A stretch of DNA of 64,000 nt from Valencia hispanica (taxonomy: Eukaryota > Chordata > Actinopteri > Cyprinodontiformes > Valenciidae), in assembly GCA_963556495.2 (NCBI GenBank), contig OY747705.1, positions 6,229,501 to 6,293,500 on the forward strand, written 5' to 3'. The position numbers and the translations under genes are program-made. The notes under the pieces were generated by a model. It saw only the letters and a list, made by a program, of their open reading frames with translations, was not told where the DNA came from and did no database searches. Shown in pieces: positions 1 through 12,505 of this stretch (the stretch's first letter is position 1; each line of letters opens with the position of its first letter).

Positions 1-545
1 AGCGGTACAATAAGGAGTGTCTGCAGGTGACAATGAAGCATGGTGGAGGTTCCATGAATGTTGGGGCTGGATTTCTGCAAATACAGTTGGATATTTGGTC
101 AGGATTTAATGGTGTCCTCAATGCTGAGAAATACAGGCAGATACTTATCCATCATGCAATACCATCAGGGGGACATGTGATTGGCCCCAAATGTATTCTG
201 CAACAGGACAACGACCCCCAACATACAGCCAAAGTCAATAAGAACTATCTTCAGTGTAAAGAAGAACAAGACCTCGTGGATGTGATGGTCCCCACAGAGC
301 GCTGATCTCAACATCATGGAGTGTGTCTGGGATTACATGAAGAGACAGAAAGATGTGAGGAAGCCTACATCTACAGAAGATCTGTAGTTGGTTCTCCAAG
401 ATGTTTGGAACAACCTACCAGACAAGTTCCTTCAAATACTTTGTTCAAGTGTACCTAGAAGAATATATGCTGTTTTGAAGGCAAAGGGTGGTAACACCAA
501 ACATTGATAACATTCACTGCTTTTTGTTGATTGATGAAAATAAAG
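1..545 (+). pseudogene. Tc1-like transposase, 3' half, broken
   Basis: The first frame (27-305) contains the second catalytic block of a DD34E transposase, QQDNDPQHTAK. The frame then shifts near base 300. The other frame, from 304 to the stop at 505-507, reads DLNIMECVWDYMK, which holds the third catalytic acidic residue, and ends AKGGNTKH, a typical Tc1 C-terminus. A TAG at about 382 interrupts this second part. The N-terminal DNA-binding half lies left of the window or is lost. A transposase of this family would cut and reinsert its own element at TA sites; this copy cannot. The end of the element past the stop is not clear, so 545 is approximate. Confidence 0.85.
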
Positions 546-626
546 GATTAACGTTGCCATTGTTACACTGCTGAAAATGATGGGCCAACTCATCTTCGGT
601 GCAACATATTTATTTTTGCAGAAACT

Positions 627-708
627 CTGCAGAAACAGAAAACAGCAGTTCAGCCTGAGCTACTCGGTGCGCAATCTGCTCTCACCTGCTACGTACTGAC
701 TTCTTCTG
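627..708 (+). repeat. 82-bp direct repeat, copy 1
   Basis: It starts CTGCAGAAACAGAAAACAGC and ends in TTCTTCTG. It matches 1568-1649 over its full 82 bp with one mismatch (CTCGGTG against CTGGGTG). The sequences outside differ on both sides, so the copy is exact-edged. Confidence 0.9.
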
Positions 709-1567
709 ATTTTACAACACAAATAAAGTGTACAACTCTACTGTAAAACAATATCTCTGTGATACTGAAACAGTCTCTAGTATAACAAATAGCTTTACAT
801 TTTCTGTATTTAAACAATTTTATATACACAAGCATCACTTATGAATTGACTGATATCACAAAAATGTGTCACTAGAAACAAATAACATAATGAGCTCCTA
901 CAGTTTAGTTTTAGAGTGCTTGCATTGGGTTTTTAAACCACAGTTTTGAACTACTTTTTAATTATATTTATCTATTTATTTATCCCACTTATGAACTGTA
1001 TTTATCGATTTAAATCCGCCTCAACTAGATGCATTTTAATACATCCCTCATCTTTTACCTTTGTATACTAACACATTCTACACCTTTTTCAGATTATCCT
1101 GAACGTATTAAGTGCAGTTCTGACCAAGAAATAAACTGACTAATACAGACTCTCCACACCCTAACAACCTCATCAGCACTGCTATAGGGTTAATCCATAT
1201 GCTCCCTAGCCTAGCCTGCTTATTCATTTAGCTTAGCCTATCAATTTACTTCAACATCGTATGATATTGCCAATTTACCTTTATCCGTACAGTCTCCGGC
1301 TACAAGCTAATGCTATAATGGCACTATATACAGTTCTCTGCGGACATGTTCCCTCATACACACACATCTAACCGTACTTTGACTCACCACTACAACCGCC
1401 ACGGACTACGAGTCCGCCATCTTAGACGCACATGGCGGCAGAGCACCTTTACAGACGCCTAAACATATGTTTACACCTTCTAACCTGTCATCCGTTACAC
1501 CATAAAACACATTAGAACTATAACTACCATTGTCTATCGCATATTTAATATTTAAGACCCAGCTTAC

Positions 1568-1649
1568 CTGCAGAAACAGAAAACAGCAGTTCAGCCTGAG
1601 CTACTGGGTGCGCAATCTGCTCTCACCTGCTACGTACTGACTTCTTCTG
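1568..1649 (+). repeat. 82-bp direct repeat, copy 2
   Basis: It matches 627-708 with a single mismatch, and the two starts are 941 bp apart. It could be the end of a terminal-repeat element, a segmental duplication or a filler-DNA copy. I cannot tell which. Confidence 0.9.
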
Positions 1650-1899
1650 CCAGGCCGCCAGCTACTGGTGAATAAAGGCACCAAGCGCCCTCTGCTGGCG
1701 GAACCTTTCCCACATGCTTAAATGGCAAACTTGACAGAGTAGTTATTTTACACCAGAAAATGGCTTTTAATATAAAAATGAGATGGGGGGCTACTATTTT
1801 CATCTACTCATTTAAATGATAGTGCCACACCATATTTAAAAACATTCGTTGTTTACAACATGTTTTTACAGCTGCCTAAGACCTTTGCAAAGTACTGTC

Positions 1900-1902
<3 letters not shown>

Positions 1903-1976
<74 letters not shown>
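1903..1976. repeat. (AT)n microsatellite
   Basis: Pure AT dinucleotides abut the left terminus of the hAT element. The same AT run continues at its right end (6044-6081), so the transposon split one microsatellite in two. Confidence 0.95.
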
Positions 1977-1979
<3 letters not shown>

Positions 1980-3342
1980 GGATGCTCATATTGACCGTTT
2001 CACTGTTAAGTGAAAGTAAAAATTTTGACCGACTAATACTATCAATTAAACGGTTTAAAACGTTTTTTTTAAAGCTTTTTTTGTTGTTTACTGCATGGTT
2101 TAAAAATAAAATACTATAGCTTATATTTATTAACTCACGGAGCGCGTCATCACGCGCAACCACACTCGTAACACGTGCCTGCAGACATTTTTTTTCCGAG
2201 CAAGGCAAGCAACATTAAGCGAGCGAAAAGAAGCACTGTGTGGGATCATTTTAACAGAAAAGAGGAAGAAGTTACCTGTAAATTATGCGGCGCCGTATTA
2301 AAATACAGCAGTAGTATAAGTACGATGCAGTACCATTCACGAAGCAAACACCTACAAGCATCGAGTGATGAAGCGCAACAAACTTTGCCCTCCATGTTAT
2401 CAGGGAGAAGATGCGATGCACGGCGATCTGAGGAGATAACCCAGAGAATCTGTTCAATGGTAGTCAAAGACACTTTGCCCATAAGTGTCGTCTGTGGTGA
2501 AGGTTTTCAAGAGCTACTGGGCTATATTGAGCCCAATTACGAAATCCCATCAAGATGCACTATTACCCATAGAATTGAGGCCCGTTTTGAGGAGCGAAAA
2601 AAATCGCTTAAATCACAACTCGAAAAACAAAGTTTGTGGCCCTTATGACTGACTGCTGGACGGCACTCACAATGGAGAGCTATATAACAATAACGTGCCA
2701 CTACATCAACGAGGACTGGCAAGTTAATTCAGCTGTCCTTCTAACACAGAGTATGCCAAGCAGACACACAGCTGAGAACCTCGCAGCTAAACTAATTGAT
2801 GCAGTGGAGACATGGGGACTTAATGGGAAAGTGTCTGCATGTCTCCATGACAATGCATGCAACATCATGGCTGCAAATTCTCCAGAAGGGGTGAACTGGG
2901 ACTCGGTTCCCTGTTTTGCGCATACACTACAGCTAGCTGTAAATGATGGATTTAATGTGTTCATGCATCGGGTCTTCGTTGCAGCTGGGTGCCCGGTTAG
3001 GCATTTTAACCACAGCACCACTGCATGCAAAGCACTGGAAGATAAACAATCACAAATGAAACTTCCAAAACACCAGCTCATTCAGTATTGTAAAACAAGA
3101 TGGAACTCCGTGTGTGACATGTTCGGAAGACTTCTCGAAAAGGTGGGCTGTTACAGCTTTTCTGTCTGACCGAATGGTTGCAAGGCTGCAAGATGCCAGA
3201 ACCCTGGAGATACGAGACGAACACTGGCAAATAATGGAGGAGATTGCGCCTGTGTTGGAAACTTTAAAATGTGCAACCACCATGATGTCATCAGAAAAAA
3301 ACGTTTCAATTTCCAACATTTACCCCATCACCTTTAGCCTGC

Positions 3343-4832
3343 TGTTGTAACTACTAATAATAAATATTTGTCTGGTTTTCTGAGCATCAATAATTATAAT
3401 CAATAATTTAATATTAATATAATTATTGATGACGTTCGAGTTTAACCTGTTTATTAAAGATTTCGGGGCACCAATCTTATAGATGAGATAATTTTAATTA
3501 AACCAGACTGTCAGTCTCACTGAAAAGGCGTAATTCGTCCGCGGGGTTAAAACAAACTTCACAGCACACACTGAAATAGCACAGGAAACTTCTCGTTACT
3601 TAAGGGAATTTATTAATGAAATAGGTTAACCTTACAGATTACATTTCATTCATAATTTCCATCTATTCTAACGCATGCAAAAACATATAACAAAGTTAAC
3701 GTCGAGGGAAGGGGGCGTGTGTGTGCGGCTGTATGTGTGTGTGTGGGAGACAGCGAGCGAATGAGGGGGGTTCAGTTTAGCACACTCAATGTGATAAATA
3801 ACTCAAGTCATCAATTGGCGCGATCGGTTCACAAAGGAAGACAAAGGAAAACCACGTGGCAATTCAACAAAACGCTAGTTTAATTAGCAATGGTGTCTTG
3901 GACAAAGGAAACGAGGGCGACGGAGAAAAGGGATCAACTGAGGCCACGCAACCTGTCTAAACAGACACGCACCGACCGCAGCAGACAAGAAACAAACAAG
4001 GAAATAATACAATATAATATACTGCTTCTGGTTGCAACCAAAGTCACATAATAAAACACAAAAAGCATGCACATTCAGGGTCGGTGTACAGCGATAGACG
4101 ACCAAGAATAACAGTGGTTAACAAGTTGACAAACTTATTTTAATTCAATTCAATTCAATTCAATTCAGTTTATTTATATAGCGCCAATTCACAACAGATG
4201 TCATCTCAAGGCACTTAACAAGAAGTCATTTCAATACAATTATACAAACATTCCAATCAGTTAAAAAGTTTCCTATTTAAGGAATCCCAGCAGATTGCCA
4301 ATCTTAACCAACAGAAAACAGATATTAACCGTTAAGACCTAATTCTCCTCTACCCAGACCAAAGATATGAACCAGTTTAATCCTACTTGGTGGGGGCAGC
4401 TCTCCACAGTCTACGACGAAGAACGTAGAAAGTGTCCAATGTTTCGGGGCGGTTTGCGCAAAACCGAGGTCGGAAAAGCGGACGTCCGACTTTTAGGCGC
4501 TGAGGGACTCAGGCCTCTTTTCAATAGAGCTCAGATGGCCAGCTGACTACCTGGTTACCCATACAGGAAAGTCCGTTTGATCAGCCGATTCACTTCGAAG
4601 TTTAAAAGGGAAGTTCTTCCTGGTCCAGCAGGTTTGAACGGAAAAAGGGGAAAATGCTAGCAGTGGATTAAAGCGTCTCCTTACAGGCACCGTTCTGGGA
4701 CCAAGAGAGACGCTTATTTCAATATTCGCGCTGCTTTTATCAACTCTGTGATGTCATCACTGGCTACAGACCAATGAGAATGGGTTGAGGGCAGCGCAAT
4801 GGATGCTGGGAGATGCAGTTCGTTCAGTGAAA
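3343..4832 (+). repeat. R1: unclassified dispersed repeat, copy 1 (inside hAT)
   Basis: This sequence splits the hAT gene and is homologous, in the opposite orientation, to 54068-55272. Both copies start TGTTG and share TAATATTAATATAA near the start, a GGGGCACCA block, and a conserved 3' part (CAGTGATGACATCACAGAG on the complement here; GTGATGAGATCACAGAG in the other copy). There is no long reading frame. The TG start, absence of coding and length suggest a solo LTR or a non-autonomous LTR element. However, I find no clean target duplication and no matching CA end in copy 2, so the class is open. This copy carries an R2 repeat at 4141-4345. Confidence 0.65.
4141..4345 (+). repeat. R2 short repeat (LINE-tail/SINE-like), copy 1
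   Basis: It starts with a run of AATTC pentamers followed by AGTTTATTTATATAGCGCC and continues to a CAGCAGATTGC end. Four relatives lie at 22675-22847, 30136-30322, 48416-48552 and 49495-49652. This is a very common teleost repeat type whose pentamer-rich end behaves like the 3' tail of a retroposon. It is nested in R1. Confidence 0.75.
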
Positions 4833-4863
4833 GGATGATGGGAGATCCAGTTCGTTCAGTAAA
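4801..4863 (+). repeat. Tandem duplication, about 32 bp x 2
   Basis: Units at 4801-4832 and 4833-4863 both contain GGGAGAT, CAGTTCGTTCAGT and AAA with a few mismatches. They sit where R1 meets the resumed hAT coding sequence, so they obscure the insertion boundary. Confidence 0.8.
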
Positions 4864-6040
4864 GGCCATAGTCTCAACACTGCTGAACACACACCAGATT
4901 AGAGCCGAGGATGACGGCCACAGAGTGAAGGAGTTCAAAGCAAAGGTTGCGCTGTCCTTAAGTGGCCGCATGGAGGTATTTATTATTATTATTTACTATT
5001 GTCGTGGTTTTGCACTAATAAGGAGGCTATATGTTCGTCACAGATTGACAAGGATGATCTGGTTGCCAAACCTGCGCTGATCGCCTCTGTCCTGGACCCT
5101 TGCCATAAACATCTTCCTTATTTTTGGAGAAAGAAGTTGCAAAAGCAAAACTTATTGAAATGTGTGCTGCTTTGGATTTGGCCAGTGGGAAAGGAGATGA
5201 GAAGGCGGTGTCTGCTACCCATGCTAGAGATAAAGACCGCAGCCAAAGCAACGCCATGAAGATGCTCCTTGGAGGTGACTACAGCACCCCTCGTCAAGCC
5301 ACTGATTATCCAGAAGAGCTTGACATCTACATGAGAGAGGATCCTCCTTCTCTGGATATTAATCCTCTTGACTGGTGGAAAGCAAATAAAAGGCGCTTCC
5401 CGAAGCTGGCCACTCTAGCGAGACGTTACCTGTGTATTCCCGGGACATCTGTCCCCTCGGAGAGGGTGTTTTCTGCCGCGGGTCTAACTGTCAACAGGCT
5501 CCAGACTGACCCCACATCACGTTGATATGTTGCTTTTTTTAAATAAAAATTAGACAAGGTGTTGAGGTAGGGCTGTAATTTTTATTTAACGAAAGATCTT
5601 AGTCTAACGGAAAAATATTGGCGGTTTTTGAAAGCTTCATTCAAACAGATACAGTGTTTTCTTTTTGTCATCCTAATTTGTTAATTAGGGCCATTTAAGT
5701 TAGATGAAGATATTTAGTGTAGGCCTATTTTGTTTTTTTATTTGTATTATTTTATGCTATTTTTTTTCTCACAGTCAGAAATGCTGCAGGTGCGTGAAAA
5801 TTTTAACTGAATCCAGGTTCTGTTGTTGATCTGTTCTGTATGCTGCTGTTTGCACTTTGGACGTTAAAATAAACCCTTTGATTTAAAAAAAAGTTTGTAT
5901 TTTTTTAAAGGGTCACAGATACGCGACAATTTTATTTGTATTTAATGCCAATTCAATATTATAGTCTTATAAATTAACGGTTAATAATCGATTAACGAGC
6001 TGTGGTTGTCGGTCGGGAAAATTAATTGAAATGAGCATCC

Positions 6041-6043
<3 letters not shown>

Positions 6044-6081
<38 letters not shown>
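6044..6081. repeat. (AT)n microsatellite, right half
   Basis: This AT run follows the hAT right terminus directly and is the other half of the array at 1903-1976. Confidence 0.9.
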
Positions 6082-6085
<4 letters not shown>

Positions 6086-6218
6086 ATTGTTTCAGTATTT
6101 GAAAGAAAGGTCTGTAATTTTCATCACTTAAATTGTGAGAGACAAAATGTAACAAATAATCCAGGAAATCATATTGTATTATGTTTAAAGAATTTTTTTG
6201 TATAATGCTGTAGAAAAG

Positions 6219-6595
6219 CGGCTGCACAGTGGCGCAGTTGGTAGCACTGTTGCCTTGCAGCAAGAAGGTCCTGGGTTCAAATCCCAACCTGGGGTCTTTC
6301 TGCATAGAGTTTGCATGTTCTCCCTGTGCATGCGTGGGTTCTCTCCGGGTACTCCAGCATCCTCCCACAGTCCAAAAACATGACTGTTAGGTGAATTGGT
6401 TTCTTTAAAAAATTGCCCTTAGGTATGAGTGTATGGTTGTTTGTCCTGTATGTCTCTGTGTTGCCCTGCGATGGACTGGCGACCTGTCCAGGGTGTACCC
6501 TGCCTCTCGCCCATTGACTGCTGGAGATAGGCACCAGCCCCCCCGCAACCCTGCATAGGAATGACGGGTATAGAAAATGGATGGATCGATGGATG
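6219..6595 (+). mobile_element. tRNA-headed SINE, copy 1
   Basis: The head contains GTGGCGCAGTTGGTAGCAC and GGTTCAAATCCC, which resemble the A and B boxes of an RNA polymerase III promoter. The body has TTTGCATGTTCTCCCTGTGC and GATGGACTGGCGACCTGTCC, followed by a GATGGATG-type tail. Other copies are at 16635-17005 (minus), 21251-21611 and 30944-31190 (5'-truncated). It abuts the truncated 5' end of the following Tc1-like element. Confidence 0.85.
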
Positions 6596-6599
6596 CTAT

Positions 6600-7747
6600 A
6601 GAAAATAAGTATTTAGCACCTACAAACAAATTCCAACCCTCAGTGAACTGTTACTTATTCAAGAAGTTATTCTATCCTCCACTAGTTACCTGCATTAATG
6701 GCACCTTTTTGAACTTATCTGAAAAATAGACACCTGACCACACTTCCAATCAGTCAGACTCCAACCTCCACCATGGCCAAGACCAGAGAGCTGAATAAGG
6801 ACACCAGGGAACAATCTACAATCAGCAAGCACAATTGGTTAAAAGAGATCACCTGTTGGAGCACTTATTAGAAAACTGAATGAATACAAGACGAATGACA
6901 ATCTCCCCCGACCTGCAGCTCTATGCAAGACATCCCCCTCGTGGGGTATACTTGAGCTGGGAGCTGGGACCACAGTACGTTGTCATGGATTAAAATCCAG
7001 CAGCGCTCCAAAGGTCCCACTGCTTAAGCCAGCACATGTCCAGGCCCCACTTACCATGTTTGGAGGGGGAAGAATGCTGAGTCGCATCCACAAAACACCA
7101 TACATTGGAAATATTATGCTTTGTGGTTGCTTTTCTGCAAAGGGGACTATACAACTGATCCTTATTAAGGAAAGGATGAATGCAGTCATGTATTGTGAGA
7201 TTTTGGGCAAAAACCTCCTTCCATCAGTGAGAAAATTAAAGATGAAACGTGGCTGGATCTTCCAGCATGACAATGATCCCAAACACATCGCCCGAGCAAC
7301 GAAGGAGTGGCTACATAAAAATCATTTCAAGGTTCTGGAGTGACCTAGCCAGTCTTCAGACCTCAATCCAGTAGAGAATCTGTGGAGGGTGTTGAAAGTC
7401 TGTGTTGCCAAGCAACAGCCCCAAAACATCCCAGCTCTAGAGAAGATCTGCATGGAGGAATGGGCCAAAATACCAGCTACAGTTTGTGCAAACCTGGTGT
7501 AGACCTACAGGAAACGTTTGACCTCTGTCATTGTCAACCAAGGTTACATTACAAAGTATTGAGGTAAACTTTTGTTATTGGCCAAATACTTTTCTGTAGA
7601 AATATGCTGCTTTTTCTGAACTTTTTTCTTTTTATATGTTTTGTTTTGCAGCTGTGTCTCTATGAAGGAAATGACAGACATCTCTCATTTTTTTAAGTGG
7701 GACAACTTGTACAATCAGTGGCTACCAAATATTTTTTTGCCCCACTG
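6600..7747 (+). mobile_element. Tc1-like element, family B, copy 1 (5'-truncated)
   Basis: The right terminus reads GCCCCACTG at 7739-7747, followed by the TA target dinucleotide. The sequence starts inside the left inverted repeat (AAAATAAGTATTT near 6603), so the outer left end is gone. The transposase starts at ATGGCCAAGACCAGAGAGCT (6773), is disrupted in its N-terminal half, and has a readable catalytic half. Relatives of the same family lie at 27024-27618 and 27619-30085. Confidence 0.85.
6773..7562 (+). pseudogene. Tc1-like transposase, family B copy 1, broken
   Basis: After MAKTRELNKDT the paired-type DNA-binding region is internally deleted and shifted. Segment 7056-7343 holds the catalytic middle, including [16 protein letters not shown] with the second acidic residue. 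A stop or shift at 7341 is followed in another frame by DLNPVENLW, which carries the third acidic residue, then [15 protein letters not shown], a stop at 7500, and a C-terminal end with stop at 7560-7562. The first catalytic block is not recognisable. The gene is dead. Confidence 0.85.
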
Positions 7748-7752
7748 TATAC

Positions 7753-9438
<1,686 letters not shown>

Positions 9439-11010
9439 TTGACCGAATATTTTCCATATTTGACCGGTCTTCTTTTATTTTTTTGGGATGCTCCCACAAT
9501 AGATTTTTTATTATATTTTGCTGTAAGGAATGAGAACTCCATAAAACCAACATAAGTAAATGGCAGGTTAAATAAATATAATACTTTTTCTGCGCTCACA
9601 TTTTATATGCTATCAGCTGAGGCAAAATCCCTACTGGCAAAGCATCTATTTTCAGTTCTCTCCTGGGCATATTGAAGTAGTGAGGCACAGATGTTTAAGT
9701 TCCCCACTGGTCTTAAAAATGGATTGAGATAACGCTCAAAAGCCTTCATCTGGATGAGAACAATGTTGTTTATGTGAGTGCAATTAAGCAAGCATGCTCT
9801 CAATAAGCTACTTTTTCAATCTATCACCATGAAAAGGAGTTGAGGCCAGGGTCTATAAATTGTATTTACAACATCCCTTCAAGTGAGCAAGCTTTTCTAC
9901 ACTCACATGCATGGAAGTGTAAGACATGGAGTGCAGAGATTCCATTATCAAAGTGGATTTGAGCAATAGTATGTTCATAGTTTTGATACATGATTCGATT
10001 TGACTAAGTGAGTGAGAACAAGGAATCAGTTGGGAAATGTTTTTTTTTGGAAATGCTGGAAAAGGACAAAAGATCTTTATTGCTACATGCCTTTAAATCA
10101 AATCTGTGGTTCATATTTCTCTTCACATCGCTCTCTTTTGCTATGCACTGTAATAGGGTGTGTGACAGTACAAACACCTCATTCTGTCATTGTCACTGTG
10201 CTAACAGGCTCATTGGACTGCCTTGTTATCCAACTCAAACAGCCCGACTCAAAGAAACCACAGCACATTTCCATAATGTTATTGACTGAGTGCCGAGACT
10301 CGACACTGCCTGGAATGTGCACACTTATCGTGCTATTTGCATGTCTATTACCTCGGAAAACTGCGGTTCTTGACAGAAGTCAAGGAGAGCCAATTTGAAG
10401 CTCCGTTGCACAGCACCCTCCTCCAAACCACCTACACGTAAATCTTAACACAAGAATCCAGGCAAGAAGCGAAAAGCAAAGGGTTTTGGGGGTAAGGAAG
10501 TAGAGTAAAGTAGTTTAATGAAGGCCAACTGTGTCTTTTTAGTGGGTTAAACACACTCTTGAAATGCATGATGGATCAGCTGTGAAATAGGCTGGAAAGC
10601 AAAGTTCAGCTAAGCTGGCATGACAGGAATTTCAAACAGGAAGTACCTGTCTATCTTTCCAACAGGATGTCAGGTGCCAACAGACGTGTTCAGTTTGTAA
10701 GAGGGAGATATAAGGATTGTGTATGACACAGATGGCAGGTTTAGCTGCTGTGATGGCATGAGAGGATTATGTGAGATGTATATAGTGTCTCAGTGAATTT
10801 AGAGCTTCACAAGACTGGTGCCTTCAACCTGATTACAACCCTGATTAAGAGGCATGTGTATAACTCTGCTTGTTCAGCATTAGCCCCTCCCTCTTTCATT
10901 TGAGCCACTGAGTGTACTGACCTAGAGCTCAAACACACTTTAGCCTTTTCCTATAGATTAATATATAAGAAAGGTTTAGCAAGCATTCACCCAAACCTTT
11001 CATATAAGAC
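9439..11010. other. No recognised gene
   Basis: Only short frames are present (for example 10012-10398, 128 codons) and they have no recognisable domain. No repeat family is recognised. Confidence 0.5.
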
Positions 11011-11168
11011 ACGTTTCAACTATTGGAACTTCAGGGTCATTTGACCGGATTTCCTCTATCGGGTTAAATCTGTTGGCCCACTCCTCTCAGCTGTAGTGTC
11101 TCTGTAAAAATGGGCACATACCGGGAAGGTCCGGTCAAATTACCCTGAAGTTCCAAAAGTGGAAATGC
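11011..11168. repeat. Short foldback (MITE-like), about 155 bp
   Basis: The arm at 11025-11054 (GGAACTTCAGGGTCATTTGA then CCGGATTTCC) is complementary to 11124-11154 with few mismatches. Weaker pairing extends outward to about 11011 and 11168. A spacer of about 70 bp separates the arms. If transcribed it would form a long hairpin. A small non-autonomous DNA transposon is the simplest reading; no target duplication was identified. Confidence 0.75.
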
Positions 11169-11691
11169 GCCTAATGTTAGTCTTAAAACCGGAACCATCA
11201 AGCAGTCATTTTGACTCTCTAAACTTTTTTACCTCTCTGTAACCTTCTTAAATTGAACCCTTTGTGGCATCATCACTTCTCCTAATATGGTGCTCTTTAA
11301 AGAGTAACTCACCCCCTTCCAGAGTCCTTCTCGACCAACATTTCCGGTTTGAAAAATGCGGCAGAAAAAAGGCGTTGCCTGGCGGACCGAGGAATGCGCG
11401 AGGGCGAGGGCTGGGTGGAGTTAACACTTCCTTGGCTTTCCATCTCCAACTCGCTACTGAGGTGTGGCCAAGCCTTGGGCCTGAATTTGAACACAGCCTA
11501 TATACAGCGGCAGGAAGGCTGATGTTAGTTACCACCCGCTGACGTCAGAAACCCAAGCTGAGCCAGTAGTGATGCCCGATTCAAATTTAAGTGCAGTGTA
11601 ACGTTTTAACCTGAAGAGGGCACTCCGCTAACAGTTTTTGGTACAAAATTTATATTTTTACTAAAATGTGCTAAAATACAAAACATAATGA
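11169..11691. other. No recognised gene
   Basis: Frames on both strands around 11248-11542 overlap and have no recognisable domain. The composition is moderately GC-rich. Confidence 0.5.
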
Positions 11692-12040
11692 CCAGGGGTC
11701 TCATTTATAAAATTTTGCGTAGAATCATTACTAAAACCGTACTTAAGCTCAGCAACTTTTTTTTACTTACGCCTAGTAAGTTTCGGATCTATCAAACATG
11801 GAGTACGCACAGCTGCACGCACTTTCTGCTTTCTAAATCCCACTCTTCCTAGAAATGTGCGCAGGTGTTTTTGGATCATATCCCGCCTCCTACACACCCA
11901 CTTTCTTCCATAAACGGCCCATGCAAAGTGTCTAGTGAATATTCTGCATCCACTTAAGCCAGCTAATATGGGGCGTTTCACGGGTAACCATGGCAACCGA
12001 GAGGCGGAGAAAGTAATTTCACAGAGACGGTTGCAGGCTC
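11692..12040 (+). repeat. MITE-like repeat with CTCATTTATAAA terminus (partial)
   Basis: It begins GGGGTCTCATTTATAAAATT and carries TACGC and GCACGC-type motifs typical of an abundant fish non-autonomous DNA repeat. The start resembles the GGCCTGATTTATAAA end of the element at 28063. A matching right terminus was not found, so the copy is probably truncated by the LINE fragment that follows. Confidence 0.45.
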
Positions 12041-12061
12041 GTAGAGGCACGGAAAACCGTT

Positions 12062-12505
12062 TTATTTCAATCAATCACTCAATCAGCGCTTTATTCAGCC
12101 GAATGCAGCCAAAGTGCTTCACATTAAAAGACAAAAATACAGTTGCAAAAAGAAAATGTGTGACAAGAAGAGAGTAAAAAGATTTAAAAAATTTATAATA
12201 AAAGCAGCACAAGCAATAAAAAAGATAAGAACAATAAAGTTTCAATTAGGCCTATATGATTACTTTTTGTAGCAACACTAAGACTGGGATTTATTAAACC
12301 AAATAAAACTAGATATGTAAAGCCTACAGAAAAGGTGCGTTTTAAGTCTACTTTTAAAAAGTATCATCCTTGCAAAATATTGATTTGGGGTCAAAAACAA
12401 GCGGAAGAGCTGCAAGTGAGGCAGCGTTGATGCAGCAGCGTCTGATATAAATAAGAAGAGCGGGGGACGGGGTGCATGGTTCCAGCGGGTCAGTAGATCT
12501 AACAC
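12062..12505 (-). pseudogene. L2-type LINE 3' fragment
   Basis: On the minus strand the frame ends with FKSRLKTHLF (codons around 12331-12361), the same C-terminal signature as the L2 ORF2 copies at 25255-26375 and 56340-57388. A degenerate 3' part follows, ending in an AATCA-rich tail near 12062-12085 with AAGCACTTTGG-like sequence on the minus strand. Everything upstream is lost or unrecognisable. Confidence 0.6.

Larger units (their letters stand above)
546..1902. other. Non-coding stretch with a direct repeat
   Basis: No gene or known repeat is recognised. The only structure is a pair of 82-bp direct repeats (627-708 and 1568-1649). A motif typical of CTCF-like or SINE-borne sites, CGCCCTCTGCTGGCGG, lies near 1687-1702. 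Confidence 0.5.
2175..5553 (+). pseudogene. hAT transposase (ZBED-like), broken in several places
   Basis: Segment 2175-2648 holds a BED zinc finger with C-x2-C (CKLC) and H-x4-H (HSRSKH) after WDHFNRK. After a frameshift near 2600-2635, segment 2636-3169 carries LMTDCWT and CLHDNACN, the two aspartate regions of the hAT RNase H-like core. A further frameshift leads into 3114-3350, which ends at YPITFSLL where R1 is inserted. Coding resumes around 4860 (LLNTHQIRAEDDGHRVKEF). Segment 5124-5525 is the C-terminal dimerisation region (WWKANKRRFP, IPGTSVPSERVFSAAG). A one-base shift near 5513 separates it from the natural end MLLFLNKN, with stop at 5551-5553. At least three frameshifts and one insertion make it non-functional. 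Confidence 0.9.
1977..6043 (+). mobile_element. hAT transposon (ZBED-type), 4.07 kb, with nested insertions
   Basis: The perfect 13-bp terminal inverted repeats read TAGGGATGCTCAT at 1977-1989 and its reverse complement at 6031-6043. Both sides are flanked by ATATATAT, consistent with the 8-bp duplication of hAT elements but uninformative inside an AT microsatellite. The interior encodes a BED-finger transposase in pieces and is interrupted by repeat R1 (about 3343-4832), which carries a smaller R2 repeat. Without R1 the element would be about 2.6 kb. Decay of the gene makes it non-autonomous, but the termini look intact. Confidence 0.9.

Noticed and set aside
3343..4832. R1 as a retroviral LTR with defined target duplication
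   Set aside because: The TGTTG start fits, but the flanks do not give a matching duplication and copy 2 does not end in CA. I therefore left it unclassified.
6219..6300. tRNA gene
   Set aside because: The head has A-box and B-box-like sequence, but it is followed by a SINE body repeated four times in the window. A proper cloverleaf was not evident.
10012..10398. 128-codon frame as a gene
   Set aside because: No domain, no start context, and an overlapping open frame on the same strand.
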